Source: CAYNJF01 sp964351745 (GTDB taxonomy: Bacteria; Pseudomonadota; Gammaproteobacteria; Berkiellales; Berkiellaceae). From it: DNA of 64,000 nt. The first letter of the stretch is position 1. Each line of letters opens with the position of its first letter. Shown in pieces: positions 25,182 through 32,693 of the stretch. Below the pieces are notes generated by a model. It did no database searches, was not told where the DNA came from, and saw nothing but the letters and a program-made list of their open reading frames with translations. Made by a program: the position numbers and the translations under genes. The stretch covers positions 30,342 through 94,341 of the forward strand of contig CAYGPI010000002.1 in NCBI GenBank assembly GCA_964351745.1, in the 5' to 3' direction.

Positions 25182-25939
25182 AGGCTCCAAGTTATAAGTA
25201 CTTCGAATATTTCTTGGCAGCATATCTCTTAACGTTATGCATAACTTTAACGGTGTATGCTAAATTTATTGTTGTAGAAGATATATTTATATTTGGTTAT
25301 GTAGCAAAAGTTATTAATCAACTATCGCCAATCCAGTTAGCCATTGCAATCCCTGCGGGCACACTTCCTTTTGCTATAACCTATCCCATATGCGACATTG
25401 TGGCTGAGGTTTATGGACCCAAGCCTGCTAAAAGGCTGATGACCCACGGCATTGTTGGCGAAGTGATTTTTGCTCTAGGAGTATTATGGGTGATAGGGTT
25501 GCCTGCGATGGATGTCATCATCCCAAATGAGTATTTGCATGTGGTTCATGGATCAATACTTATTTATGCCTTCTCAAATATCATAGGATCTTTTGTTGGT
25601 AAGACCGTTAATATTTACCTAATATCTAAACTCAAAGTAAAATTGCTAGGTAGGGCATTTTGTCAAAGAAGCTTACTCTCAACAATGATTGGTGAGCTGC
25701 TCTTATCATTAGTTGCAGCAACCATTTCTTTCTCTCAAAATTTACCAATGAATTCTGTAGTACTGATTGCATTGACTGCATTTTGTATCAAGATGACAGT
25801 AGCAGTGCTTATGGTGAAGCCTATCCAATGGGTTTCAGCTTACTTGAAACGTGCTGAAGGGGTTGATGTGTATGATAAAAACACCAACCTCAATCCTTTT
25901 GATATAGGCTCTTACAAGCCCAAAGAGCTAACAAATTAG
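25178..25939 (+). CDS. VUT-family transporter (queuosine-precursor-type)
   Basis: This 253-residue protein has about six hydrophobic segments and the family signature FAITYPICDIVAEVYGPKPA at residues about 66-85. VUT/YhhQ proteins import queuosine precursors in several bacteria, though substrates of other members are unproven. Here it closes the cargo operon with a thioesterase and a lyase, so its substrate may be something else connected to that pathway. Its stop overlaps the convergent repressor gene by 12 bases. Confidence 0.87.
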   Translation: MKAPSYKYFEYFLAAYLLTLCITLTVYAKFIVVEDIFIFGYVAKVINQLSPIQLAIAIPAGTLPFAITYPICDIVAEVYGPKPAKRLMTHGIVGEVIFALGVLWVIGLPAMDVIIPNEYLHVVHGSILIYAFSNIIGSFVGKTVNIYLISKLKVKLLGRAFCQRSLLSTMIGELLLSLVAATISFSQNLPMNSVVLIALTAFCIKMTVAVLMVKPIQWVSAYLKRAEGVDVYDKNTNLNPFDIGSYKPKELTN

Positions 25940-26554
25940 CTTTGCTTGAACTACTTTTCCTAAGATTTTAGATTTTGGGGAAAGTTTGATTGCTGGGTAA
26001 TCAGAGTTAAGAGATTTTGCAAATATTTCTCCATCCACATGCATGAGTTGCTTGAAAATAGGTATTGCTTTGGCTTTAATCTGGAGTAGGGCAAAATCTT
26101 TATGTTTGGGTTCTTGCACGTTGTCTACCATGATTAGTGCCCCTTCAGGATAGATAGGCTCCATAGCATCGTTATTAACAACTAGAGCGAAGGAGAGCGG
26201 GCTTAGATCAATATCAGATGGGGTTGTAAGCTTTTCAACAAAGCATGGTTTCCTTATAAATTTTTCAACCTCATCCCATTCAATAATGGGAACATGTCTT
26301 ACTTTATGTCGGCTACAAGGCTCTATTCCAGCCAGCAACCAATTTGTATTGATATCTAGGATATTGGCATATTGCTCAATGATGTCGAGCGACATACTTC
26401 GTGTTCCCGCCTCATGAAGACTATAAGTTGAGACTTTTAGTTTTTTCTTCTCTGCAAAGTCCTTTGCACTTTTAAACCCAGCCTTGATGCGTGCTTCTTT
26501 AAGACGCTTACATATCTTAATTTTCAAATTTGTAGGGGACTCAAAGGTGTCCAT
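25928..26554 (-). CDS. Prophage repressor, XRE helix-turn-helix plus S24-type domain without catalytic serine
   Basis: This 208-residue protein has an N-terminal HTH (residues about 14-75, with SAKDFAEKKKLKVSTYSLHE) and a C-terminal S24/LexA-like domain (about 88-205). In self-cleaving repressors the catalytic serine sits in a G-x-S-M-E-P motif; here the motif is NNDAMEP with Ala130 in its place, while the expected lysine (Lys168, in FKQL) is kept. It should still dimerise but is predicted not to cleave itself in response to RecA. Release from repression would then need an antirepressor. It reads away from a 123-base control region shared with a small plus-strand gene. Confidence 0.88.
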   Translation of the reverse strand: MDTFESPTNLKIKICKRLKEARIKAGFKSAKDFAEKKKLKVSTYSLHEAGTRSMSLDIIEQYANILDINTNWLLAGIEPCSRHKVRHVPIIEWDEVEKFIRKPCFVEKLTTPSDIDLSPLSFALVVNNDAMEPIYPEGALIMVDNVQEPKHKDFALLQIKAKAIPIFKQLMHVDGEIFAKSLNSDYPAIKLSPKSKILGKVVQAKLIC

Positions 26555-26583
26555 TGGATGATCTCATAAATTTTAAAGCTATC

Positions 26584-26653
26584 AATTACATTTGTGCAAT
26601 TATAAAGGTTTGCATCCTGCATAACAATATCTTAATATACTGCAATACGCAGT
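26584..26653. promoter_or_regulatory. Candidate repressor operators
   Basis: In the 123-base gap between the repressor and the 83-residue gene there are three inverted-repeat-like elements. The clearest is ACTGCAATACGCAGT (26639-26653), a perfect 5-base arm palindrome. ATTACATTTGTGCAAT (about 26585-26600) and TTGCATCCTGCA (about 26610-26622) are imperfect. Such spaced dyads are typical of phage repressor operators controlling divergent promoters. Only the first is symmetric enough to call with any confidence. Confidence 0.45.
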
Positions 26654-26677
26654 AATACTTAAGCAAGGATTTGTTGT

Positions 26678-26929
26678 ATGCATTATTCTGAAAATCTAAG
26701 TTGGTTTGAAGATGTTGTTTGGGAAGAGCAAGACACTGTTATCGATTGTTTAGTTGATACTTCAGTTACTCATATTGAGCGTGGACATTACCTGGTTAAA
26801 GAGGGTGAGCATTGTTGCGTGCGATTAGCTGAAATGATTATTGAAGCTAAACGAGACTCTACGGAAGGCTTTCTGATTTTAGGTAGGGTCGCAATGCGTT
26901 GCTTACCACTAATCAAACTAAACATTTAG
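26678..26929 (+). CDS. Small unknown protein divergent from the repressor
   Basis: This 83-residue protein has no helix-turn-helix and is not a recognisable Cro. It contains several acidic residues early (WFEDVVWEEQDTVIDC) and four cysteines (CLVD, HCCVR, RCLP). AAGGA lies eight bases before the ATG, and the promoter region is shared with the repressor. Position suggests a gene under direct repressor control, perhaps an antirepressor or excision factor, but nothing in the sequence proves that. Confidence 0.6.
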   Translation: MHYSENLSWFEDVVWEEQDTVIDCLVDTSVTHIERGHYLVKEGEHCCVRLAEMIIEAKRDSTEGFLILGRVAMRCLPLIKLNI

Positions 26930-27039
26930 TTAACTGAGAGTCGAGTGCGTTTGGTATGAGTTAATAATGAGCCCGGGCTTCCAGTGGGCTTCCAAATTTA
27001 CATTTGCGATAGTGACTCAGCGTAAGTACTTGATTTACA
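26930..27039. other. Prophage/chromosome junction region
   Basis: No gene is seen in these 110 bases. They contain a GC-rich dyad (AGCCC at 26970-26974 with GGGCT at 26986-26990) and a direct repeat of GGGCTTCC, which may form a terminator for the preceding small gene. The region ends at the 3' side of the tRNA-Arg gene, so a phage attachment site is expected at or near its right edge; without the left junction the core cannot be defined. Confidence 0.4.
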
Positions 27040-27115
27040 TGGTGCCCCGGGCAGGATTCGAACCTGCGACCTGTCCCTTAGGAGGGGACCGCGCTATCCA
27101 CTGTGCCACCGAGGC
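27040..27115 (-). tRNA. tRNA-Arg (anticodon CCT)
   Basis: On the minus strand the 76 bases fold as a standard tRNA: acceptor GCCTCGG pairs with CCGGGGC, D arm GCAC/GCGC, anticodon stem GTCCC/GGGAC with loop CTCCTAA (anticodon CCT, reading AGG), T arm GCAGG TTCGAAT CCTGC, and an encoded CCA end. The 3' end points to the prophage, the normal geometry of phage integration into tRNA genes. Confidence 0.96.
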
Positions 27116-27125
27116 TAATATAAAA

Positions 27126-27272
27126 CTATAAAACGTATTCGTATATGGCAGTAGCCAAGAAAGAGAAGCAAGCGACTGCACCGAGTAGGCGCAAAATTGG
27201 GATGCCCATAGGCTGATATTCTTTTAAATCAATGACTTGTTGGTGGTCTTCCATATGAATGCAAAGCTCCAT
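27126..27272 (-). CDS. Small membrane protein, 42 or 48 residues
   Basis: A short frame runs from ATG 27272 (48 residues) or ATG 27254 (42 residues) to TAG at 27126. After a polar start (EDHQQVIDLKEYQP) it has a single hydrophobic segment (ILRLLGAVACFSFLATAIY) and ends two residues later. Neither start has a strong ribosome binding site; a GGAG lies 12 bases before the second. It lies between the tRNA and the flagellar flgM-flgN-flgZ operon, downstream on the same strand. Coding is plausible but unproven. Confidence 0.45.
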   Translation of the reverse strand: MELCIHMEDHQQVIDLKEYQPMGIPILRLLGAVACFSFLATAIYEYVL

Positions 27273-27364
27273 TACTTAAGATATTAAAATCATAGCAGTT
27301 TGAGAGTAAATATCAAGTTATAAAACAAGTTATCCAACTAAGTTGTGGTCTCAATCCGGGATTA

Positions 27365-28108
27365 TTAATCGCTTTTGTCGCGAACAATACGCTGAAAATC
27401 TGTGACAGCTCTATTGATGCTCAGTCGATCATTTGAATTGAGATCATTAAACTCACAACCTAAGACAGTGCCTCGTTGGTCGGGTTTGTACGCTAAATGG
27501 CAAATTTTAAAGCTGCAAGACACTGATTTTTTTGTTGATAATACAATTTCTGAATGCTCAATAAGCATGTTAGGTTTTAAATGCTGTACAATATTTTGTG
27601 GCACCGTGAGGCGCATACCAGTTAATGAGAGATCGTCAACTGTAGCCTGAAAACTTGGTTGGTTAGGAACTCTAAATCGTGATTTAAGTTTTATATTTTC
27701 AGGAGGAATGACTCTGAAACTATCCCGTCTTTGTTGGTATTCTAATGAGTCAGGAAACTGTGCGACTAAGCCATTCACGCCATGGCTTTGAGTTAGTTTT
27801 GTAATGATGCAGTCAAAAGTTATTTTAATACCACGATTTTTACATTGTACTTGAATGGTTTTGCCTGGCTCAAAAGTATCACTACTCTCATGAGGAAAGA
27901 GCTCATCAAAGGTTAGCAGTCCTTTGGTTTCATCTACTTTTAAAATAATGGTGGTATAAGTTTGATCTGAATCTTTAGAAGTGATTGTTAATGGGTTTCT
28001 GTGATCGTAGATTTCATTTAGGATTGTTACTGTAAAATTTTCCCAGATGGGAGGTGCGACATCGTTTGAACGTTTTAAAAGAGATGAGAGCCATTGAAGC
28101 ATATTCAA
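27365..28108 (-). CDS. ycgR: Flagellar brake protein YcgR/FlgZ (PilZ domain)
   Basis: This 247-residue protein has an N-terminal YcgR beta-barrel-like part (about residues 20-125) and a C-terminal PilZ domain. The c-di-GMP binding motifs are both present: QRRDSFRV (the RxxxR motif) and DDLSLTGMRL (D/NxSxxG). When c-di-GMP is bound such proteins act on the flagellar motor to slow or bias rotation. It is the last gene of the flgM-flgN-flgZ operon, its ATG overlapping the flgN stop by four bases, as in Pseudomonas where it is called flgZ. Confidence 0.9.
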   Translation of the reverse strand: MNMLQWLSSLLKRSNDVAPPIWENFTVTILNEIYDHRNPLTITSKDSDQTYTTIILKVDETKGLLTFDELFPHESSDTFEPGKTIQVQCKNRGIKITFDCIITKLTQSHGVNGLVAQFPDSLEYQQRRDSFRVIPPENIKLKSRFRVPNQPSFQATVDDLSLTGMRLTVPQNIVQHLKPNMLIEHSEIVLSTKKSVSCSFKICHLAYKPDQRGTVLGCEFNDLNSNDRLSINRAVTDFQRIVRDKSD

Positions 28109-28563
28109 ATCCTTGTGTGTTGTACTGATTCTATCACTGATTCTGATTTGGCATACTTTGAATAAGTCCTATTCTTTTGTCGACCTGTTAGCATATCGAG
28201 CATGCGTTCGGTCAAATTTTTTGAGGCTATGATGAGCATACCATTGACTTGAGATTGTTCGTCGCACTGTTGGCTGGTTTTCTTTATATTCTCAAAGAGG
28301 ATGTTTAATGAAGAGGAAGAGCTCGAGGTCAGTTGTTTGAGCATTTGCTCTGGGGTAAGGCCTTGGCAAACATCTTCAAGTGCTTTTTGTAAAGTCTGAA
28401 GTGAATTTAATTGTGATGTCTTTCTTTGAAGTAATTCATCAAAATTCTTGAGCTGATTTTCTTCAATAGCTTCACGCTCTTGTATGAGTATTTTATGGAG
28501 TCTTTGAATAGATTCGAAATACTCTTTTAAGCAATTTTCAAACAGAGTATAGGTGTCATTCAT
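28105..28563 (-). CDS. flgN: Flagellar chaperone FlgN
   Basis: This 152-residue, mostly helical protein fits FlgN, the export chaperone for hook-filament junction proteins FlgK and FlgL. It has two long heptad-like helices (residues about 8-65 and 80-125; LHKILIQEREAIEENQL is part of the first) and a polar, disordered-looking C terminus, where the substrate-binding part lies in known FlgN proteins. It overlaps flgM by eight bases upstream and flgZ by four bases downstream. Its client genes flgK and flgL lie 12 kb away in the same cluster. Confidence 0.86.
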   Translation of the reverse strand: MNDTYTLFENCLKEYFESIQRLHKILIQEREAIEENQLKNFDELLQRKTSQLNSLQTLQKALEDVCQGLTPEQMLKQLTSSSSSSLNILFENIKKTSQQCDEQSQVNGMLIIASKNLTERMLDMLTGRQKNRTYSKYAKSESVIESVQHTRI

Positions 28564-28930
28564 GGCTAGTACTTAAGTCAAAACTTGAATCAAAACTTAA
28601 TAGCTTGTCTGCGATATTTAAAGCAGAATTTTGAGCATCTTGACCACCAGAGAACAAGGCTAAAGTGTTTTGCTGAAATTTTTCGCGCACCTCGTTGACC
28701 CGCTCTGGATCCACAACAGGTTGATTGGCGATGGCAGCCTGAGCTTGCTTGATACGTTGTGCTCGATTTGATAGATTGACTTCTTGCTCAGGGTTTCCCT
28801 CTGAATGACTCATATTTCTTATTGGCTCAACACCAACATTCGTCGCCTTCTGATCCTGTTGGGATCTAGAAGGTTGATGATGCGGGATAGATTGATTGAC
28901 TTTCATCGAACTCTCCGTGTTTCTATTCAT
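28556..28930 (-). CDS. flgM: Anti-sigma-28 factor FlgM
   Basis: This 124-residue protein has a long disordered polar N terminus (to about residue 65) and a C-terminal helical part (RAQRIKQAQAAIANQP; VDPERVNEVREKFQQNT) matching the sigma-28-binding end of FlgM. FlgM holds FliA inactive until it is exported through the finished hook, timing filament gene expression. The protein is longer than enteric FlgM (97). It starts the flgM-flgN-flgZ operon. A STAS/RsbW-like switch encoded after fliJ might act on it, by analogy with Hsb proteins of Pseudomonas. Confidence 0.83.
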   Translation of the reverse strand: MNRNTESSMKVNQSIPHHQPSRSQQDQKATNVGVEPIRNMSHSEGNPEQEVNLSNRAQRIKQAQAAIANQPVVDPERVNEVREKFQQNTLALFSGGQDAQNSALNIADKLLSFDSSFDLSTSHE

Positions 28931-29064
28931 GATATCAAAAGATCAGTGATTCACTTTCGTTATATCTAACATAAACCTTAGTCAAGAAACGTGTATATTA
29001 AAAGTTTTCCTCAATTCAATATTGATGACGCTTTCTCAAATTTATAAAACAGGTTTAATATAGC

Positions 29065-29766
29065 TTATAAATGTATTTTTACAAGGCTCTGGCCTATCAC
29101 TGTTGCTTCAATCAGCTTTTTTGAGTGGCTGTTTTTTACTTGGATCGTCTGGTTTTTGACACCATCACTCATCGCAATGCCAGAAGCCTCAATATTTAGT
29201 CCAGGCATGTTCATTTGAATTCTTACTAATTCACCGCGCTTAATAATCTTGGGTAGTTTAACCATATTTGGATTTAGCATGCGACCTTGTCGAATGGTTG
29301 TTTTCGCAGCATAACCAGAGAGGGCATTGATATCACTATAAAACTTTGACAATTTACTAATATCAGCCCTGGCTAAGGTTAAATCAGTCGCTGCAACTAG
29401 CTCTCCTCGCTGGATAGTCGTTGCCGCGAAAACAACTTGTGCGTAGCGCTTAACAGAAACAGGAATGCGCACTTGCCAAGATAAAGCAGGGCATCTTGCT
29501 GTGACCGTCATTCTTGAGCGATTGGCTAGGCCAAGAGGTAGGTCAAAATCTAAAGGCGTGCTACACGCTTTTAGTCGAAGACGTGAATCCAGAGTGCCGA
29601 CATGAATTTCAATATCTTGCTCAGTATCAAGATCAAGCAAACTGTCTTCCACAAAAGATTTAACATCGTCTCGGATTTGGTTTAAATCTTGAATGTCAGC
29701 TTTTGCGTGACTTGCGCACAAGATTAAAATAAAGCCAAGTCCAAAATGTTTTAAATGGTTAAACAT
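29065..29766 (-). CDS. flgA: P-ring assembly chaperone FlgA
   Basis: This 233-residue periplasmic protein has a signal peptide (GLGFILILCASHAKA, cleavage near residue 23) and a C-terminal SAF-type domain with RGELVAATDLTLARADIS and GRMLNPNMVKLPKII. FlgA assists FlgI polymerisation into the P ring. It is transcribed divergently from nothing close by and lies upstream of flgM on the same strand, 134 bases away, the arrangement common in gammaproteobacteria. Confidence 0.93.
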   Translation of the reverse strand: MFNHLKHFGLGFILILCASHAKADIQDLNQIRDDVKSFVEDSLLDLDTEQDIEIHVGTLDSRLRLKACSTPLDFDLPLGLANRSRMTVTARCPALSWQVRIPVSVKRYAQVVFAATTIQRGELVAATDLTLARADISKLSKFYSDINALSGYAAKTTIRQGRMLNPNMVKLPKIIKRGELVRIQMNMPGLNIEASGIAMSDGVKNQTIQVKNSHSKKLIEATVIGQSLVKIHL

Positions 29767-29957
29767 GCTAAATATTCTTAGTCAATAATATGACGTTCAT
29801 GAGTAGTTAGATATAATCAAGCAATTTTTATACCAAAAATTTAATGGATCTGTGTCTAGTAACAGGTTTGCAGCATTTTTAGCCTAAAAGTATAATGCTA
29901 GAGAAGGCTGAGATAGTAAGGGTTAAACACAAGGCATCTATGATGGTGATTCGCTTA

Positions 29958-29985
29958 GCATTGTACGCGCAAGGCGTACTAATGC
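29958..29985 (-). terminator. Stem-loop overlapping the stop codon of the cupin-like gene
   Basis: GCATTGTACGC (29958-29968) pairs with GCGTAC-AATGC (29974-29985, one bulged T) around a five-base loop. It covers the TAG of the minus-strand gene ending at 29979. There is no T tract beyond it on either strand, so it is either a weak terminator or an mRNA-end hairpin. Confidence 0.4.
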
Positions 29986-31205
29986 AATTTGATTGGTGGC
30001 TTAGAGGTTGATTTATCTTTGCTCTCTAACAGACTGATAAATCTTTCCAATTGATTGACTAGCGTTGTTTTATCTAAGATTGGTGCAACTTTGGTGATAT
30101 CTTCACCATCTTGGCTTCTCATCATAATATAGGGATCCACTGACTCAATAGGTGGCGCTGTCACAATAAAGGTTGCGACCATATCGTCTGGATCTGAAAT
30201 GAGTCGATGACTAAGAGAATGGTGATGGAAATAACTATCTCCATCTTTGATTTCATGAATAACAGGGAAGCTTAGATGTTTGAGACCAATTTTTTCTAAA
30301 CCATATTTGCCAGTAACATTTGGTTTTGTGATATAACTTTCATGGATTGAAATGATATCAATAAAGCTATTTTCTGTTAACTTAAATTTTTCCATGATTT
30401 CGCTCTTTGTATAAATATCAGTTTTATTAATACTGCAACGAAACTTTTCCTTTTGAAACTTTGTTTGGCCATACATGGCCATTTCAATGACATTAAGGCT
30501 ATTAAACACTTTTTCTTGTTCATTTGTCTCTAAAGTTCTAACTGCCTCTATAAAATTGCTATAGTTAGATATTTCAGTGAGTCTAGGATCATTCACGATG
30601 TAGAGTTGATCTTCAAAGCTGCCTGAAAACATTTTTGAGCCAAAGTCCCATTTGTGAACGTGTTTGTCTTCTAGAACAAGTTTTGAGGCTTCTGAGTTCT
30701 GATTTGGCCACCATAGATGTAATCTTACTTTATATTCCTTATCTTTAGAGCCAGTTAACAAGACAATTTTAGTAAATCCCATGACATGGATGTACGATCT
30801 TTGAGTGATATCATCAAGCAGAGCATCATCTTTCAATACCGATTTTAAGATGCTAATCAGTGATTTTGGAGTAACTTTGCTCATAAGCTGAGTATTATAA
30901 TCTGAGGCAAGTGTTTGATGCTCTCTATCAAAGAAGTCCTCTACAAGTGACTTTAACGCATCAATATCATTGATATGACTAGGGCTATTCCTATCGTTTT
31001 TAAACACCATAAATTGGTTATCATTTAGAATATCTGGTGATGACTGGTAGGTATGCTGCTCATCTAGTCCTAAAGCTTGCGTGGAGATACAAGTATTCTC
31101 AACATCTAAAAGGAAAAAGGAATCTGCATCAGCGGCAACGGCATTATTGACAACGCAAAGACCTAATATGAGTGGGCTAATCATTTTAAGTAAACATAAT
31201 TTCAT
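29979..31205 (-). CDS. Secreted protein with cupin-like motif, unknown function
   Basis: This 408-residue protein begins with a clear signal peptide (ISPLILGLCVVNNAVAADA; cleavage near residue 25). The middle carries RLHLWWP and then HVHKWDFGSKMFSGSFEDQLY-like spacing (written here in part: HVHKWDFGSK), and later FHHHSLSHRLIS and ATFIVTAPP. Two histidine clusters in beta-rich surroundings suit a cupin or cysteine-dioxygenase-like double-stranded beta-helix. It is not a flagellar gene, though it splits flgA from flgB. A periplasmic or secreted enzyme acting at a metal site is inferred. Confidence 0.6.
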   Translation of the reverse strand: MKLCLLKMISPLILGLCVVNNAVAADADSFFLLDVENTCISTQALGLDEQHTYQSSPDILNDNQFMVFKNDRNSPSHINDIDALKSLVEDFFDREHQTLASDYNTQLMSKVTPKSLISILKSVLKDDALLDDITQRSYIHVMGFTKIVLLTGSKDKEYKVRLHLWWPNQNSEASKLVLEDKHVHKWDFGSKMFSGSFEDQLYIVNDPRLTEISNYSNFIEAVRTLETNEQEKVFNSLNVIEMAMYGQTKFQKEKFRCSINKTDIYTKSEIMEKFKLTENSFIDIISIHESYITKPNVTGKYGLEKIGLKHLSFPVIHEIKDGDSYFHHHSLSHRLISDPDDMVATFIVTAPPIESVDPYIMMRSQDGEDITKVAPILDKTTLVNQLERFISLLESKDKSTSKPPIKLH

Positions 31206-31361
31206 GCTTTAGCTCATGCTGGTAGTGTTAAATAATCCACTTATCACCAATGTAGCACACTAACTATGTGTTTTGTACGGCATGTGATATGATTAATCAC
31301 TTGGCTTAGAAGCGTGTAAGTCCACAATATATTATAAAGAGCTATTCGTGAGGTCCCAATT

Positions 31362-32363
31362 GTGCTTAATTTAGATAAGATTCCCTTTGAAATTTCACCG
31401 AGCCCATTATTTACAGAAAGCCTACAGCCAGCTGAGTTTGGGGTTAATGATAGTCGTGACTGGAGTTTTGTTACTTGCGACCCAAAAGAGATAAAAAAAC
31501 CTGGGGATACGAAATCGATAACTTTACTAAGCTATAATGTCTGGGGTGCTCCCCAAGATAGGTCAAGCCCTTTTTTTAAATTTAATGAGCGTAGTACAGC
31601 AATCTTAGATATGATTAAAGACAAAGAGCCTGACATTATTTGCTTACAAGAAGTATCACAGGATTGGGCCAATAAAATATTAGCGAACGACTATATTCGC
31701 GAGCATTATTATTGCACTGATAAAAATGCTGATCGTGTACAATCATACTTTGGCTTGAGTCAAATCACTTTGTCAAAGTACCCCATCATTTCAGCTACGG
31801 TTTATGGTCTACCTGGATATGAGATCTCAACATTGCTCAGTACAACATTAAAAATTGGACATCAAAGAATTTCTGTTAATAATGTCCATCTTCACTCAAG
31901 CAAGCAGTTCACAGCATTTCGAAAGGCACAATTGCAAGCCATATTTAACATTCTAAAAGAGCAACCTGATAGTGATATCAAGATGATTGCTGGAGATTTC
32001 AATTTCGGAGATGGTCCTGAGTGGGTTGAAAACACCGCTCTAGATCCAGCATTCAAAGATGTTTGGTTAGTCTTGTTTCCAGATGAGTCTGGCTATACAC
32101 AGGATACACAAATTAATACAATGAGATATAAAGTCAAAGGCGCTCATAAGCAAGAGCGCTTTGATAGGGTCTTGTTAGACAGCGGCAAAGCACTATGTCA
32201 AGCTTATGAGATGAGCATAGTCGGTACAAGATCCATTGAGGGTCATGAAGATATTTGGCCATCAGATCATTTTGGATTATTAACGAGAGTTAAGCTTGAA
32301 GACAGTGAGCCTCTGAAATCTTCCACAATGAGTCATTGTGAGCATTCTACGAGGATGCGGTAA
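31362..32363 (+). CDS. Endonuclease/exonuclease/phosphatase (EEP) superfamily protein
   Basis: This 333-residue protein has the EEP signature set in order: LLSYNVWG, DIICLQEVS (catalytic glutamate), VNNVHLHS, MIAGDFNFG (Asp and Asn), and PSDHFGLL (final Asp-His). These residues bind metal and cut phosphodiesters in DNases, sphingomyelinases, inositol phosphatases and tyrosyl-DNA phosphodiesterase 2. The N-terminal 45 residues are an unstructured extension with no signal peptide. The start is GTG at 31362 with GAGG eight to nine bases upstream. The substrate cannot be told; being next to motility genes and with no export signal it could be intracellular or a type IV effector. Confidence 0.83.
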   Translation: MLNLDKIPFEISPSPLFTESLQPAEFGVNDSRDWSFVTCDPKEIKKPGDTKSITLLSYNVWGAPQDRSSPFFKFNERSTAILDMIKDKEPDIICLQEVSQDWANKILANDYIREHYYCTDKNADRVQSYFGLSQITLSKYPIISATVYGLPGYEISTLLSTTLKIGHQRISVNNVHLHSSKQFTAFRKAQLQAIFNILKEQPDSDIKMIAGDFNFGDGPEWVENTALDPAFKDVWLVLFPDESGYTQDTQINTMRYKVKGAHKQERFDRVLLDSGKALCQAYEMSIVGTRSIEGHEDIWPSDHFGLLTRVKLEDSEPLKSSTMSHCEHSTRMR

Positions 32364-32387
32364 CATATTTCAAGCAATGAATTTAAG

Positions 32388-32439
32388 GGCATTAAGCGAT
32401 TAAGCGATTAAACGATTAAGCGATAAAGCACTTAATGCC
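32388..32439. repeat. Five-copy 8-bp tandem repeat enclosed by an inverted repeat
   Basis: ATTAAGCG occurs at 32391, 32399 and 32415, with variants ATTAAACG at 32407 and ATAAAGCA at 32423. GGCATTAAG (32388-32396) is perfectly complementary to CTTAATGCC (32431-32439), so the whole array can form the loop of a hairpin. It lies 24 bases after the stop of the EEP gene and could mark its transcript end or be a site of slippage. Confidence 0.75.
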
Positions 32440-32470
32440 TTCATCTACCCCAATCGCTATTTAGAGCAAA

Positions 32471-32497
32471 TACCATGACTGCTCATTCGTCATGGTA
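32471..32497. terminator. Nine-base-pair hairpin, possible terminator
   Basis: TACCATGAC (32471-32479) pairs perfectly with GTCATGGTA (32489-32497) around a nine-base loop. Beyond it on the plus strand is ATCTTTACAAATT, only a weak T tract. It could terminate transcription from the upstream EEP gene and insulate flgB. Confidence 0.45.
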
Positions 32498-32693
32498 ATC
32501 TTTACAAATTAACCATCATGCTATTACTTCATCTGTTGCTGCATAGATTGACAGACTATGTCGGATGCACTCTACTCGCCATGGTGAAATTGTGGCCACT
32601 CCATTTGGCCAATATTGTTTGTAAATGGCAATCCTTTCAATCAATTTTAAAACTCTAAATTAATAACCTGCTGAAAATTATAATAATTTTATG

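Larger units (their letters stand above)
1..27039. mobile_element. Lambda-like siphovirus prophage, late half plus cargo (left end outside window)
   Basis: A continuous set of phage genes runs from lysis through packaging, head, tail and cargo genes to an S24-type repressor, and stops about 110 bases before a tRNA-Arg gene whose 3' end faces the phage. The gene families (lambda gpA, W, B, C/Nu3, D, E, FII, U, V, G/T, H types) define a long-tailed lambda-like phage. No integrase, excisionase or replication gene is visible, so the early region probably lies left of base 1. The tRNA 3' end is the obvious candidate attachment site, but the second att copy is not in view, so the right boundary is inferred. 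The head and tail genes look intact except for a TGA inside the protease gene. Confidence 0.88.

Noticed and set aside
26678..26929. Cro-type repressor next to the S24 repressor
   Set aside because: The 83-residue product shows no helix-turn-helix pattern, so only a neutral call is given.
29840..29900. Reverse-strand sigma-54 promoter for flgA
   Set aside because: Candidate GC and CC pairs near 29871-29885 are not ten bases apart, so no site is called.
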